This document shows positions 1 through 9,575 of a DNA stretch of 64,000 nucleotides, one piece after another (position 1 is the stretch's first letter; every line of letters begins with the position of its first letter). The stretch is from the NCBI RefSeq assembly GCF_002005565.1, contig NZ_BDJC01000018.1, positions 46,539 to 110,538 of the forward strand, in the 5' to 3' direction. Below the pieces are notes generated by a model. It had not been told where the DNA came from and did no database searches. It saw only the letters and a program-made list of their open reading frames with translations. This DNA is from Streptomyces sp. JHA26. Lineage in GTDB: Bacteria; Actinomycetota; Actinomycetes; Streptomycetales; Streptomycetaceae. The position numbers and the translations under genes were made by a program.

Positions 1-1230
1 CGGTGTCCGGGACAGGAACAGGCCGAAGACGGGGGGCCTGGACTGGAGCAGCTCCAGGCGGCCGCCGTCCGCCTCGGCCAGGTCCCGGGCGACGGCCAGG
101 CCGATGCCCGTCGAGTTCCGTCCGCTGATCGTGCGCTCGAAGATCCGCGCCCCCAGGTCGGCCGGGACGCCCGGCCCCTCGTCGGTGACCTCGACGACCG
201 CCTGGTTGCCCGTGACCCGGGTCCGCAGGGCCACCGTGCCGCCGCCGTGCATCAGGGAGTTCTCGATCAGCGCGGCCAGCACCTGCGCCACCGCGCCCGG
301 CGTGCCCACGGCCGTCAGGTGCCGCTTGCCCGAGCTGACGATGGCCCGCCCCTCGCTGCGGTAGGCGGGGCGCCACTCGGCGATCTGCTGCTGGATGACG
401 TCGTCCAGCTCGAAGGTCACGGCGGAGCCGCTGCGCGGGTCGCGGGAGTTCGTCAGCAGCCGGTCCACGACGTCCGTCAGCCGCTCCACCTGTGACAGCG
501 CGATCGTCGCCTCCTCCTTCACCGTCTCCGGCTCGTCGGTGAGGGTGATCTCCTCCAGTCGCATGGACAGCGCCGTCAGCGGCGTGCGCAGCTGGTGGGA
601 GGCGTCGGCGGCCAGGCGGCGTTCGGCGGTGAGCATCCGGGCGATGCGCTCGGCGGAGGCGTCCAGCACGTCCGCGACGCGGTCCAGCTCGGGGACGCCG
701 TAGCGCTTGTGCCGGGGGCGCGGGTCGCCGGAGCCGAGGCGTTCGGCGGTCTCGGCGAGGTCGGTCAGCGGGGAGGCGAGGCGGTTGGCCTGGCGGATCG
801 CCAGCAGCACCGCGGCGATCACCGCGAGCAGCGCCACCAGGCCGATGATCAGCAGGGTCCGGCCGACCTCCCGGGTCACCGAGGAGCGCGGTTCCTCCAC
901 GAGGACCGTCTCACCCTCCTCGCCGGTGGCCCTGCCGCGGATGACGTCGCCCTCCGGCTTGCCGCCGACCTCGATGACCGGCTCGCCGGGGATGCGGATC
1001 ACGGCGTACCGGGCGTCCGCGACCTGCTCGCGCAGGAAGCTCGCGTCGACGGAACCGGTGCCGAGCAGCCGGCTGTCCACGATGCTGGCCAGCCGCACCG
1101 CCTCCAGGTCCACGCGCTCCTGGGCGGCGGTGCTGATCGTCCGGGCCTCGACGATCACGAGGGAGACGCCGAAGACGGCGATCACGACGAGCACCACGGC
1201 GAGCGTGGACTGGATCAGTCGGCGGCGCAT
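1..1230 (-). CDS. Two-component sensor histidine kinase (3' end cut by window edge)
   Basis: Membrane-bound sensor kinase that would phosphorylate the response regulator encoded just upstream. All 410 codons in the window are open and no stop is reached, so the C-terminus lies outside. Visible parts: a first membrane segment at about residues 8-27, an extracytoplasmic loop, a second segment at about 124-144, a HAMP linker starting near the QANRLASPL stretch, and the phospho-acceptor box ASHQLRTPLTAL with His212. A HATPase domain follows, with N-box ALIENSLMHGGG and G-box VTDEGPGVP. Start is ATG at 1230. The gene follows the regulator by 35 bp on the same strand, so the two are probably one transcript. 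The extracytoplasmic domain is about 95 residues and gives no clue to the ligand. Confidence 0.93.
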   Translation of the reverse strand, partial: MRRRLIQSTLAVVLVVIAVFGVSLVIVEARTISTAAQERVDLEAVRLASIVDSRLLGTGSVDASFLREQVADARYAVIRIPGEPVIEVGGKPEGDVIRGRATGEEGETVLVEEPRSSVTREVGRTLLIIGLVALLAVIAAVLLAIRQANRLASPLTDLAETAERLGSGDPRPRHKRYGVPELDRVADVLDASAERIARMLTAERRLAADASHQLRTPLTALSMRLEEITLTDEPETVKEEATIALSQVERLTDVVDRLLTNSRDPRSGSAVTFELDDVIQQQIAEWRPAYRSEGRAIVSSGKRHLTAVGTPGAVAQVLAALIENSLMHGGGTVALRTRVTGNQAVVEVTDEGPGVPADLGARIFERTISGRNSTGIGLAVARDLAEADGGRLELLQSRPPVFGLFLSRTP

Positions 1231-1265
1231 GTTCCCCTACGTACCCGCGTGCGGCCCCGGGGGGC

Positions 1266-1943
1266 TCAGTTCTTCTCGAAACGGAAGCCCACGCCGCGCA
1301 CGGTGGCGATGTAGCGGGGGTTGGCCGCGTCGTCGCCCAGCTTCTTGCGCAGCCAGGAGATGTGCATGTCGAGGGTCTTCGTCGACGACCACCAGGTGGT
1401 GTCCCAGACCTCGCGCATCAGCTGGTCGCGGGTGACGACCCGGCCGGCGTCGCGCACCAGGACCCGCAGCAGGTCGAACTCCTTGGCGGTGAGCTGGAGC
1501 TCCTCGTCGCCCATCCAGGCGCGGTGCGACTCGACGTCGATGCGCACGCCGTGCGTGGCGGGCGGCTGCTGGGGCTCGGCGGCACCGCGCCGCAGCAGGG
1601 CACGGACCCGGGCGAGCAGCTCGGCCAGTCGGAAGGGCTTGGTGACGTAGTCGTCCGCTCCGGCGTCCAGGCCGACGACGGTGTCCACCTCGTCGGCGCG
1701 GGCGGTCAGGATCAGGATCGGCACGGCGTGCCCTTCGGAACGCAGCCGGCGGGCGACCTCCAGTCCGTCCATGCCGGGCAGCCCGAGGTCCAGCACCACC
1801 AGGTCGATGCCGCCCTGCATCCCGGCGTCGAGTGCGGTGGGTCCGTCCTCACGCACCTCGACCTCGTACCCTTCCCGGCGCAGTGCGCGGGCCAGTGGCT
1901 CCGAGATGGACGCGTCGTCCTCGGCGAGCAGTACACGGGTCAT
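1266..1943 (-). CDS. OmpR-family response regulator
   Basis: DNA-binding partner of the downstream sensor kinase, 225 aa. The receiver domain (about 1-115) has the acidic pocket LLAEDD, the phospho-acceptor Asp52 in LDLGLPGMDG, and Lys102 in TKPF. The C-terminal winged helix (about 130-222) ends in VRGVGFRFEKN, as usual for the OmpR/PhoB family. I chose ATG at 1943 because the domain begins there; the frame stays open further upstream, but that extension has no family similarity. No strong ribosome-binding site is seen before the start. The regulator precedes the kinase by 35 bp. The 548 bp upstream separate it from the divergent peptide transporter, which may be a target, but nothing in the sequence proves this. 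Confidence 0.95.
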   Translation of the reverse strand: MTRVLLAEDDASISEPLARALRREGYEVEVREDGPTALDAGMQGGIDLVVLDLGLPGMDGLEVARRLRSEGHAVPILILTARADEVDTVVGLDAGADDYVTKPFRLAELLARVRALLRRGAAEPQQPPATHGVRIDVESHRAWMGDEELQLTAKEFDLLRVLVRDAGRVVTRDQLMREVWDTTWWSSTKTLDMHISWLRKKLGDDAANPRYIATVRGVGFRFEKN

Positions 1944-2491
1944 GAGCTGATGGTAGTCCGCTCGGAGCAGCGTCCGGGGCGTGATCGGCGCGGGGGCCTC
2001 CTCCCTCCGGACACGCCGGACGAACGCCGCGCCCGCGTGCGGGGCGGGCCGTTCGACGTGCGCCGACGCCCCGGGCGCGCACCTGCGTCTGTGGGATGCC
2101 ATCCTGGGATGGACCTTCGAAAGACCGTCCGCGGTTCCGTCGACACCTGTGATCCGCGTCTCAAGTCCTTCCATACCGGGCGGTGTCCTGCCGTATGGTG
2201 AATCAGCGCCTGTAGCACCCAGAGGACCTTTGGCGACAGTTCGACGCTGAAGGTCTCTTTCGCGTGCGGGCCGGTCCACGGCCGGCCTTGAAAGGAATGA
2301 CCTGTGGCCGGGCCTCATCGCGTGCAGAGAAGCGCGCGGAGGCGTGGATCCCGGTGGTCGCCGTCCATCGTTCCGTGATCCGGGGCGAACCCCTCAGGCG
2401 TGGGGTCGGACGGGCGAGGCCGCCGGTGCCGGCTGCCCCCCCACCGGGCGCGCATCGCCTCATGAGCGCGTCCCGACAGCAAGGAACGACC
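1944..2491. other. Divergent intergenic region, no gene seen
   Basis: About 550 bp between the response regulator and the peptide transporter. Reading frames cross it but look like extensions of the flanking genes and carry no recognisable domain. One spaced inverted repeat is visible: CCATAC at 2171-2176 and GTATGG at 2193-2198, with 16 bp between. I could not assign promoters with confidence. Confidence 0.5.
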
Positions 2492-3988
2492 ATGGCGTCC
2501 AGCCTGACGAAGGACTCGGTCCGCCCGGGCACCCCCGGTTCCGAGAAGACCTTCTTCGGCCACCCCCGCGGACTGGCCACTCTCTTCATGACCGAGATGT
2601 GGGAGCGTTTCTCCTACTACGGCATGAGGGCTCTGCTCCCGCTGTACCTCGTCGCTCCCGGTGGTCTCGGCCTCAGCGCCGGCACCGCGACCGCGATCTA
2701 CTCGGTGTACCTGTCGCTGGTGTACCTGCTCACGATGCCGGGCGGCTGGTTCGGCGACCGCGTCTGGGGTCCCCGCAAGACCGTCGCCATCGCCGGCGGC
2801 GTGATCATGCTCGGTCACCTCACGCTGGCGCTGCCCTCCTCGGGCACGTTCTACGCGGGGCTCGGTCTGGTCGCCATCGGCTCGGGTCTGCTGAAGGCCA
2901 ACATCTCGACGATGGTCGGCCAGCTCTACGACGGTCCGGACGACCCGCGCCGCGACGGTGGCTTCACCGTCTTCTACATGGGCATCAACCTCGGTGCCTT
3001 CGTGGCGCCGCTGACCATCGGCACCATCGGTGAGAGCGTCAACTGGCACCTGGGCTTCGCGCTCGCCGCGGTCGGCATGGCGATCGGTGTGGTCCAGTTC
3101 CTGATCGGCAGCCGCCACCTCGACCCGCACTCCAGCGTCGTCCCGAAGCCGCTGTCGGTGGAGGAGAAGACCTCGACGCTGCGCAAGGCCGCGTTCTGGG
3201 CCGCGATCGCCGTCGTGTTCTACGCGATCGTCGGCTTCTCCGGCCACTACACGCTGAACTGGATCCTGGTCCCGCTGACCCTGCTCGGCGTGATCATCCC
3301 GATCCTGGTGCTGACCCGCATCAAGCGCGACAAGTCGCTGGACCGGGCCGAGCAGTCGAAGATGTCGGCGTACATCTGGTTCTTCGTCGCCGCGGCCGTG
3401 TTCTGGATGATCTACGACCAGGGCGGCTCGACGCTGTCGATCTTCGCCGACTCCTCCGCCGAGAACAGCGTCCTCGGCTGGGAGTTCCCGGTCTCCTGGT
3501 ACCAGTCGGTCAACCCGGTCATCATCATGGCCCTGGCCCCGGTCTTCGCCTCCCTGTGGCTGGCGCTGGCCCGCCGCGGCAAGGAGCCGAGCACGATCGT
3601 GAAGTTCTCGTTCGGCCTGGTCCTGGTCGGCGCGTCCTTCTTCCTCTTCCTGGCCCCGCTGGCGATCGCGGACGGCGGCCACAAGGCGGCCGCGCTGTGG
3701 CTGGTGGCGATCTACTTCGTCCAGACCTGCGGTGAGCTGCTGCTCTCGCCGGTCGGCCTCTCGGTGACCACGAAGATGGCGCCGGTGAAGTACGCCTCCC
3801 AGATGATGGGCGTCTGGTTCCTGGCCGTCACCGCCGGTGACGCCACGACCGGTCTGCTCTCCATCGCCGGGGTCGACCTGAACAAGACGGGCATCGTCGC
3901 CCTGGAGGCCACGCTCGCCGTGGTCGCCGGTGTCGCGGTGTGGATGTACCGCAAGCGCGTCAAGGAGCTCATGGGCGACGTCCGCTGA
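2492..3988 (+). CDS. POT-family proton-dependent oligopeptide transporter
   Basis: Proton-coupled di/tripeptide symporter in the cytoplasmic membrane, 498 aa, a normal POT/PTR2 length. The N-terminal signature MTEMWERFSYYGMRALLPLY is the classical POT motif, with the ExxERFxYYG proton-coupling residues in place. FYMGINLGA matches the second PTR2 signature and about 12-14 hydrophobic segments follow. I chose ATG at 2492 because AAGGA lies about seven bases upstream; an in-frame ATG at 2462 would add ten residues. A strong hairpin follows the stop, so the gene is probably monocistronic. The divergent neighbour is a two-component system. Confidence 0.93.
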   Translation: MASSLTKDSVRPGTPGSEKTFFGHPRGLATLFMTEMWERFSYYGMRALLPLYLVAPGGLGLSAGTATAIYSVYLSLVYLLTMPGGWFGDRVWGPRKTVAIAGGVIMLGHLTLALPSSGTFYAGLGLVAIGSGLLKANISTMVGQLYDGPDDPRRDGGFTVFYMGINLGAFVAPLTIGTIGESVNWHLGFALAAVGMAIGVVQFLIGSRHLDPHSSVVPKPLSVEEKTSTLRKAAFWAAIAVVFYAIVGFSGHYTLNWILVPLTLLGVIIPILVLTRIKRDKSLDRAEQSKMSAYIWFFVAAAVFWMIYDQGGSTLSIFADSSAENSVLGWEFPVSWYQSVNPVIIMALAPVFASLWLALARRGKEPSTIVKFSFGLVLVGASFFLFLAPLAIADGGHKAAALWLVAIYFVQTCGELLLSPVGLSVTTKMAPVKYASQMMGVWFLAVTAGDATTGLLSIAGVDLNKTGIVALEATLAVVAGVAVWMYRKRVKELMGDVR

Positions 3989-4011
3989 GTCCTGCCGGTC
4001 GGACCTTGCTT

Positions 4012-4053
4012 CCGGAGGGCCACCGCATCCGTGGGGATGCGGTGGCCCTCCGG
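4012..4053 (+). terminator. Perfect 19-bp stem hairpin after the peptide transporter
   Basis: Left arm 4012-4030 and right arm 4035-4053 are perfectly complementary, with a 4-base loop (gtgg). It sits 23 bp after the stop codon. There is no clear U-tract, which is common for Streptomyces terminators. Confidence 0.88.
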
Positions 4054-4478
4054 GCGTTCGGGGGTGTCGGCTCCTGGGCGGGCGTCGTCGTCGACCGCGG
4101 GGTCGGTGGCACCTCCTCCCCCGGTGCCCGAACGCCCGCTCCGGGAGGCGCCCTCGGGGGCGGCACGGGCGGGCGGCGGGGAGGCGTCCCGACGGCACCG
4201 GATGACGCGGGCCCGGGGCGGGCCACCGGGGCGCGGGTCGTCGTGGTGCGGGCCGTCGTGGTGCGGGCCGTCGTGGCGGCCTCGGGGGACGGGGGCTCGG
4301 GAGGACGCCCGGAAGCCCGGCACATGGCGAACGGCGCCCTGTGGCGGTCCGCCGTCGGCCGAGCCGGGCAGTGGCGGCCCGGAGACGTGCGGGCCGACTC
4401 GGACGGCGCCCCGGAGACGCGGACAGGCCGAACCGGACCGCAGCCCGAAGACGGACGCACGGCCGGGCGGTGGGCGTG
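4054..4478. other. Intergenic stretch with a short tandem repeat, no gene seen
   Basis: About 425 bp between convergent genes. Long open frames exist on both strands, but they are low-complexity Pro/Arg/Thr products of GC-rich DNA. The stretch contains two exact 15-bp tandem copies of GTCGTGGTGCGGGCC (4240-4254, 4255-4269) plus a truncated third copy. Confidence 0.5.
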
Positions 4479-5045
4479 CTACGCCGGCGCGCCCAGTTCC
4501 GCCCACACGCGCTTGCCCGCGACCCCCGGCGTCCGTACGACGCCCCAGTCCAGGCACAGCCGCTGCACGATGAACATGCCGTGGCCGCCGGGGCGGCCCG
4601 CGCGGTGCGGGGTGCGGGGTGCTGGCTGGCCCGCGCCGCGGTCGGAGACCTCCAGCCGGATCACCTTCTTGTCGCAGGTGATCGACAGCTCGTCCGGTCC
4701 CTCGGCGTGCAGGCACGCGTTGGTGACCAGCTCGGAGACGACGAGCAGCACGTCCTCCGCGGCGGCGCGCTGGTCGGCGGTGGCGGAGGGCAGCCAGCCC
4801 CACGCGTACAACGCCTGGCGGGTGAAGTCGCGGGCGAGCGGGACGACACCGCTCTGGTCGTCGAAGCTCAGCCTGCGGACCTGGGGGCCGGTCACGGCCG
4901 CGGAAGCGGGCACACCGGTCCCAGGAGCGGACGCGCCGCCTCCCGTGGGCCCGCCGGCCTCGGCCACGTCCTCCTCGGACGCGCCGGAAGCGCCGCTGGG
5001 CTCCGGACCGCGGTCGCCCGGCGAGTAGGGCCGGGTGGTGCTCAT
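4479..5045 (-). CDS. prsI: Anti-sigma factor, GHKL ATPase/serine kinase (PrsI-like)
   Basis: Protein of 188 aa of the RsbW/SpoIIAB-type HATPase family, which binds a SigB-type sigma factor and can phosphorylate its STAS antagonist. The first 55 residues are a Gly/Pro/Ser-rich extension. The ATPase fold then shows an N-box (VVSELVTNACLHAEG), a G1 box (DRGAGQP) and a G2 box (GGHGMFIVQ). It lies downstream of the STAS gene on the same strand, and both diverge from a SigB-family sigma gene, a typical partner-switching layout. The symbol is assigned by analogy with the S. coelicolor sigI locus from memory. Many streptomycete HATPases of this type are orphans, so the specific pairing is an inference from context. 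Confidence 0.8.
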   Translation of the reverse strand: MSTTRPYSPGDRGPEPSGASGASEEDVAEAGGPTGGGASAPGTGVPASAAVTGPQVRRLSFDDQSGVVPLARDFTRQALYAWGWLPSATADQRAAAEDVLLVVSELVTNACLHAEGPDELSITCDKKVIRLEVSDRGAGQPAPRTPHRAGRPGGHGMFIVQRLCLDWGVVRTPGVAGKRVWAELGAPA

Positions 5046-5221
5046 CAGCGCTTCACCTCACCGATTCACCAGTTCACGTTTCAAAGTCGTACACAGTCAC
5101 AGTCAGGAGTCTCCTGCCCGACCGGACCGGCGGAACACCCCTGTATTCGCCACGGAACACGGGCGGGGAGAACGCCGGCCCCGGAGGCCGCACGAGACCC
5201 GCCGCGCCCGACGGCGACGGC

Positions 5222-5599
5222 TCAGCCGGATTCGTCCGACAGGGCCGCCTCAAGCGTGTCATGGAGGGTGAAGACCGCTTCGGCCCCCGTGATCTCGAAC
5301 ACGCGCGCCACCACCGGCCGCATGGCCACGAGATGGACGCCACCCCCCGCGGCCTCCGCCTTCAACCGTGCGCCGAGCAGGACGTTGAGTCCCGTGGAGT
5401 CGCAGAACTCCAGGCGCGCACAGTCGACGACGAGCCGGTTGAACCCCTTGGCGAGGCACTCCTCCAGCGGCTCACGCAACAGATCGGCGGTGTGGTGATC
5501 CAGCTCACCCGCCGGGGTCACGACGGCACTGGGGCCTTCTTCGCGCACCTCGACCAGAAGCCGGCCCGACTGTGCGCTGCCGACCGTCCCGCGGTCCAT
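5222..5599 (-). CDS. arsI: STAS-domain anti-sigma factor antagonist (ArsI-like)
   Basis: Anti-anti-sigma protein, 125 aa. It holds a single STAS domain with the conserved phosphorylation-site loop FCDSTGLNVLLGA. Dephosphorylated, such proteins bind the anti-sigma kinase and free the sigma factor. Start is ATG at 5599, preceded by GGAGAGAG at good spacing; the frame continues upstream but without family similarity. The gene precedes the anti-sigma ATPase gene (176-bp gap) and diverges from the sigma gene. A GTTT/GGGTGA element upstream resembles a SigB-type promoter, which would make the antagonist part of a feedback loop. Confidence 0.85.
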   Translation of the reverse strand: MDRGTVGSAQSGRLLVEVREEGPSAVVTPAGELDHHTADLLREPLEECLAKGFNRLVVDCARLEFCDSTGLNVLLGARLKAEAAGGGVHLVAMRPVVARVFEITGAEAVFTLHDTLEAALSDESG

Positions 5600-5669
5600 G
5601 CCGTCTCTCTCCCGACGTCGTGACTGCCTGCTGACGCACTCGAACACTACGCCTTCCGGCGGCACTCCG

Positions 5670-5693
5670 TCACCCGAACAACTACACGCAAAC
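5670..5693 (-). promoter_or_regulatory. Candidate SigB-family promoter for the antagonist/anti-sigma genes
   Basis: On the minus strand GTTT (5690-5693), a 14-bp spacer and GGGTGA (5670-5675) resemble the SigB-type pattern G-T-T-T, 14-16 bp, GGGTAA/T. The -10-like box ends 71 bp before the antagonist start. One of six -10 positions deviates. Inferred from pattern only. Confidence 0.45.
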
Positions 5694-5850
5694 GGACATA
5701 CCCACACAGAACACACTTGCGGTGGGCTCGGTAAACCCGGTAGGGCTAGAGGAACACGTACCCGACACGGCCGGCTTTGGAGGCGCCGCACACCGCACAG
5801 TGCACGCAATCGGCTTCGGCAGCCGTATGCCGAGAACGATGGAGGACATC

Positions 5851-6765
5851 ATGTCACCCCGGCTCGACGGATCGCGTACCCAGGAGGCGACGTCGACACT
5901 CCCTCCGGAACATCTGGATCCCATCGCGCATCATGACGCCGCCGTCGACCACGACGGCACACTCGCTGGGCTTCCGGACATCCCCGCTTACGACGAGGTG
6001 ACTCCGGCAGACGCCCGAGCCCTGTCCAAGACCCTCTTCGTGCGGCTGGAATCGCTGGAGGAAGGCACGCACGAGCACGCCTACGTGCGCAACACGCTCG
6101 TCGAGCTCAACCTCGCGCTGGTCAAGTTCGCCGCCTCCCGCTTCCGCTCCCGCAGCGAGCCCATGGAGGACATCGTCCAGGTCGGCACCATCGGCCTGAT
6201 CAAGGCGATCGACCGCTTCGAGATGTCGCGCGGTGTCGAGTTCCCCACCTTCGCGATGCCGACCATCATCGGCGAGATCAAGCGCTTCTTCCGCGACACC
6301 TCGTGGTCCGTGCGCGTCCCGCGCCGGCTGCAGGAGCTGCGACTCGACCTGGCCAAGGCCGGTGACGAGCTGGCCCAGCGCCTCGACCGCGCCCCGACCG
6401 TGTCCGAACTGGCCGAGCACCTCGGCCTGTCCAGGGACGAGGTCGTCGAGGGCATGGCCGCCTCCAACGCCTACACCGCCTCCTCGCTGGACGCCCAGCC
6501 GGAGGAGGACGACGCGGAGGGCGCGCTCGCCGACCGCATCGGCTACGAGGACCACGGGCTCGAGGGCATCGAGTACGTCGAGTCGCTCAAGCCGCTGATC
6601 GCCGAACTCCCGCCCCGGGACCGGAAGATCCTGTCCCTGCGCTTCGTGGCGGGCATGACCCAGTCGGAGATCGGCGAGGAGCTCGGCATCTCCCAGATGC
6701 ACGTGTCCCGGCTGCTGTCGCGGACGCTGGTACGCCTGCGCAAGGGGCTCACGGTCGAGGACTGA
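5851..6765 (+). CDS. sigI: SigB/SigF-family RNA polymerase sigma factor (SigI-like)
   Basis: Stress-type sigma factor, 304 aa. Region 2 contains EDIVQVGTIGLIKAIDRFE and the -10 recognition part TFAMPTIIGEIKRFFRD. Region 3 and a region 4 helix-turn-helix (SEIGEELGISQMHVSRLLSR) follow. I chose ATG at 5851 because GGAGG ends five bases before it; in-frame ATGs at 5827 and 5839 lack such a site. The divergent anti-sigma/antagonist pair suggests partner switching. The resemblance to the S. coelicolor SigI locus, reported as osmotic-stress linked, rests on gene order and family. The sequence alone does not separate it from the other SigB paralogues. Confidence 0.92.
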   Translation: MSPRLDGSRTQEATSTLPPEHLDPIAHHDAAVDHDGTLAGLPDIPAYDEVTPADARALSKTLFVRLESLEEGTHEHAYVRNTLVELNLALVKFAASRFRSRSEPMEDIVQVGTIGLIKAIDRFEMSRGVEFPTFAMPTIIGEIKRFFRDTSWSVRVPRRLQELRLDLAKAGDELAQRLDRAPTVSELAEHLGLSRDEVVEGMAASNAYTASSLDAQPEEDDAEGALADRIGYEDHGLEGIEYVESLKPLIAELPPRDRKILSLRFVAGMTQSEIGEELGISQMHVSRLLSRTLVRLRKGLTVED

Positions 6766-6791
6766 TCCTCACCGCGTGACGCTTGTCCTCC

Positions 6792-6822
6792 AGGGGGACG
6801 GTCCGGGCCGGGCCGTCCCCCT
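6792..6822 (+). terminator. Hairpin after the sigma factor gene
   Basis: AGGGGGACGG (6792-6801) pairs with CCGTCCCCCT (6813-6822), a 10-bp stem starting 27 bp after the sigI stop. Confidence 0.75.
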
Positions 6823-7011
6823 CCGGGTTCCGCACGCCCGGCGAACGGCGGGCGCCCGCCGTCACCCGCGGCAACCTCCCCTCTCCCGGGCCCCGTTCCC
6901 CGCCACGGGCGCCCACGGACCGGTCGGCACGTCAGGACCGGTGCCGTGGCGGCGCGGTGCGCGAGGGGGCGGACGGACGACTCGGGGCGACGGGACCGGC
7001 GGACGTCGGCG

Positions 7012-8187
7012 TCACACCACGCGTACGCCGCGCCGCCACACCGCGTCGACCAGCGGCACGCCGGGCCGGTAGGCCAGGTGGACGTGGCTCGGGGCGTCCA
7101 GGAGCGTCAGGTCGGCGTACGCGCCGGGGGCGATGCGGCCGACGTCGTCGCGGCGCAGGGCCGCCGCCCCGCCCGCGGTGGCCGACCAGACGGCCTCGTC
7201 CGGCGTCATCCCCATGTCGCGCACGGCGAGCGCGATGCAGAAGGGGACGGAGGACGTGAAGGACGAGCCGGGGTTGCAGTCGGTGGAGAGGGCGACCGTG
7301 GCGCCGGCGTCGAGGAGACGGCGGGCGTCGGGCCACTGGGCGCGGGTGGAGAACTCGGCGCCGGGCAGCAGGGTGGCGACCGTGCGGCTGTTCGCGAGGG
7401 CGTCCACGTCGGCGTCGGTGAGGTGGGTGCAGTGGTCGGCGCTGGCGGCGTCGAGTTCCACGGCCAGCTGGACGCCGGGGCCGTAGGAGAGCTGGTTGGC
7501 GTGGATGCGCGGGTGCAGACCCCTGGCCTGACCCGCGGTGAGGATCGCGCGGGCCTGGTCGCCGTCGAAGGCGCCCTTCTCGCAGAACACGTCGATCCAG
7601 CGGGCGTGCGGGGCGCAGGCGTCGAGCATCTCGCCGGTGACCAGGGCGACGTAGGCGGCGGGGTCGTCGGCGAGTTCGGGCGCGACGACGTGGGCGCCGA
7701 GGAAGGTGACCTCGTCGGTGTGGCGGGCGGCGATCCGCAGGGCGCGGGACTCGTCGGCGGTGGTCAGGCCGTAGCCGGACTTGGTCTCGAAGGTCGTGGT
7801 GCCCTGCCGCAGGGCCTCCGCGAGGTAGCGGGTGAGCCCCGCCTCCAGTTCCTCGTCGCTCGCGGCGCGGGTGGCGGCGACGGTGGTGCGGATGCCGCCG
7901 GCGCTGTAGGGGCGGCCGGACATGCGGGCGTTGAACTCCTCGGTGCGGTCGCCCGCGAAGAGCAGGTGGGAGTGGGAGTCGACGAAGCCCGGCAGGACCG
8001 CCCGGCCGCCGGCGTCGACCCGGTTGTCAGTGGCGGGTGCTTTGCTTGATCCACCGGTCCACACGACGCGGTCGCCCTCGATGACGACGGCCGCGTCCCG
8101 GACCAGACCGAGCGGGGAGTGGTCGCCGAGGGAGGGGTCGTTGGTGACGAGTGCGGCGATGTTGGTGATGACGGTGCTGCTGCTCAT
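7012..8187 (-). CDS. hutI: Imidazolonepropionase
   Basis: Third step of histidine degradation: hydrolyses 4-imidazolone-5-propanoate to N-formimidoyl-L-glutamate in the cytosol. The 391-aa length is typical. Amidohydrolase features include the metal site [12 protein letters not shown], the substrate-loop residues ETKSGYGLT, and downstream HANQLSYG and STDCNPGSS. Start is ATG at 8187. It is the last gene of the hut cluster, 38 bp after hutF, and reads toward a GC-rich gap before the sigma gene terminator. Assignment is firm because hutF and hutU lie directly upstream. Confidence 0.95.
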   Translation of the reverse strand: MSSSTVITNIAALVTNDPSLGDHSPLGLVRDAAVVIEGDRVVWTGGSSKAPATDNRVDAGGRAVLPGFVDSHSHLLFAGDRTEEFNARMSGRPYSAGGIRTTVAATRAASDEELEAGLTRYLAEALRQGTTTFETKSGYGLTTADESRALRIAARHTDEVTFLGAHVVAPELADDPAAYVALVTGEMLDACAPHARWIDVFCEKGAFDGDQARAILTAGQARGLHPRIHANQLSYGPGVQLAVELDAASADHCTHLTDADVDALANSRTVATLLPGAEFSTRAQWPDARRLLDAGATVALSTDCNPGSSFTSSVPFCIALAVRDMGMTPDEAVWSATAGGAAALRRDDVGRIAPGAYADLTLLDAPSHVHLAYRPGVPLVDAVWRRGVRVV

Positions 8188-8225
8188 GGTGTCCGTGACG
8201 TCCTCGTGGGGGCGGGGTCGGATGG

Positions 8226-9575
8226 TCAGGCGCGCAGGGCTTCGACGGCCCGCGCGAGGGCCTCGGGCACATCGGGGACGAGGGTGTGCGCCCCGTCGCG
8301 GACGACGTGCCGCCCGCCCACGACCGTGTGCCGTACGTCCGCTGCCGTCGCCGCGAATACGGCCGTCTCGGCGCCGAGCCGGGGCAGTGGCCCCGCTGTT
8401 CTGACCGAGTCCAGCGCGATCGTCGTGAGGTCGGCGCGGGCGCCGGCCTCGATGCGGCCGGTGTCGTCCCAGCCGAGCGCGGCGTGGCCGTCGGCGGTGG
8501 CGGCGCGCAGCAGGGCGGCGGCGGTCCAGTGACCGCGGGTGCGGGTGCGCAGCCGCTCGTTCAGCTCCATGGCGCGCGCCTCCTCCAGCAGGTCGACGAC
8601 GGCGTGGCTGTCGGAGCCGAGGGAGAGGGGGGAGCCGGCGGCCTGGAGCGCGGCGGCGGGGCCGATGCCGTCGGCGAGGTCGCGTTCGGTGGTCGGGCAC
8701 ATGCAGGTGCCGGTGCGGCTGCCGCCGAGCAGGGCGATGTCCTCGTCGGTGAGGTGGGTGTTGTGGACGCCGGTGGTGCGGGGGCCGAGCACGCCGTGGT
8801 CGGCGAGGAGGCGGGTCGGGGTGCAGCCGTGGGCCTGGCGGCAGGCGTCGTTCTCGGCGGTCTGCTCGGACAGGTGCACGTGCAGCGGGGCCCGCCGTTC
8901 CTCGGCCCAGTGCGCCACGGTCGCCAACTGCTCGGCGGGCACGGCCCGTACGGAGTGGATCGCCGCTCCGATCCGTACGTGATCCCGTTCCTTGAGAACT
9001 GAACAGCGTTCCGCCCAGGCCTGGGCCGTGCCGTCGGAGAAGCGGAGCTGGTGGGTGTTCGGGGGCTCGCCGAAGCCGGAGGACAGGTAGCAGGTGTCGA
9101 GGAGGGTGATGCGGACGCCGGCCTGGGCGGCTGCCTCGATCAGGGCCTCGCCCATGGCGTTGGGGTCGGCGTAGGGGGTGCCGCCGGGGGCGTGGTGGAC
9201 GTAGTGGAACTCGCCGACGGTGGTGATGCCGGCCAGGGCCATCTCGGCGTACACCGCACGGGCGAGGTCGAGGTAGGCCTCGGGGGTCAGCCGGTCGGCG
9301 ACGGAGTACATGACCTCGCGCCAGGTCCAGAAGGTCCCGGAGCCGACCTGGACGGTGCCGCGCAGGGCGCGGTGGAAGGCGTGCGAGTGGGCGTTGGCCA
9401 GTCCCGGCAGGGTCAGCCCGCGCAGGATCTCGGCGCCCGGGGGCGGAGCGGGGACGTCCGTACGGACGGCGGCGATGCGGCCGTCGCTCACGTCCACGGC
9501 GACGCCCGGCTCGACGTGGGTGCCGAGCCAGGCGTGCTCCAGCCAGTACGTGCGGGTCCGTTCGGGGGAGGTCAC
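8226..9575 (-). CDS. hutF: N-formimidoyl-L-glutamate deiminase
   Basis: Converts formimidoyl-glutamate to N-formyl-glutamate plus ammonia, so the pathway is the five-step version that ends with deformylation. The protein is 449 aa with amidohydrolase motifs [20 protein letters not shown] and [15 protein letters not shown]. Start is GTG at 9575, which overlaps the stop of the upstream amidohydrolase gene as GTGA, so translation is probably coupled. Context (hutU, M20 hydrolase and hutI on the same strand) supports HutF rather than a generic chlorohydrolase-like amidohydrolase. Confidence 0.93.
   Translation of the reverse strand: MTSPERTRTYWLEHAWLGTHVEPGVAVDVSDGRIAAVRTDVPAPPPGAEILRGLTLPGLANAHSHAFHRALRGTVQVGSGTFWTWREVMYSVADRLTPEAYLDLARAVYAEMALAGITTVGEFHYVHHAPGGTPYADPNAMGEALIEAAAQAGVRITLLDTCYLSSGFGEPPNTHQLRFSDGTAQAWAERCSVLKERDHVRIGAAIHSVRAVPAEQLATVAHWAEERRAPLHVHLSEQTAENDACRQAHGCTPTRLLADHGVLGPRTTGVHNTHLTDEDIALLGGSRTGTCMCPTTERDLADGIGPAAALQAAGSPLSLGSDSHAVVDLLEEARAMELNERLRTRTRGHWTAAALLRAATADGHAALGWDDTGRIEAGARADLTTIALDSVRTAGPLPRLGAETAVFAATAADVRHTVVGGRHVVRDGAHTLVPDVPEALARAVEALRA

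Noticed and set aside
3969..4460. Open frame of 163 codons on the minus strand after the peptide transporter
   Set aside because: It runs through the perfect terminator hairpin, is almost only Pro/Arg/Thr/Ala, and repeats with the 15-bp DNA repeat; no domain or ribosome-binding site.
4479..6765. A conservon (cvn) type signalling operon
   Set aside because: There is no roadblock, DUF742 or GTPase gene; the set fits a sigma-factor partner switch instead.
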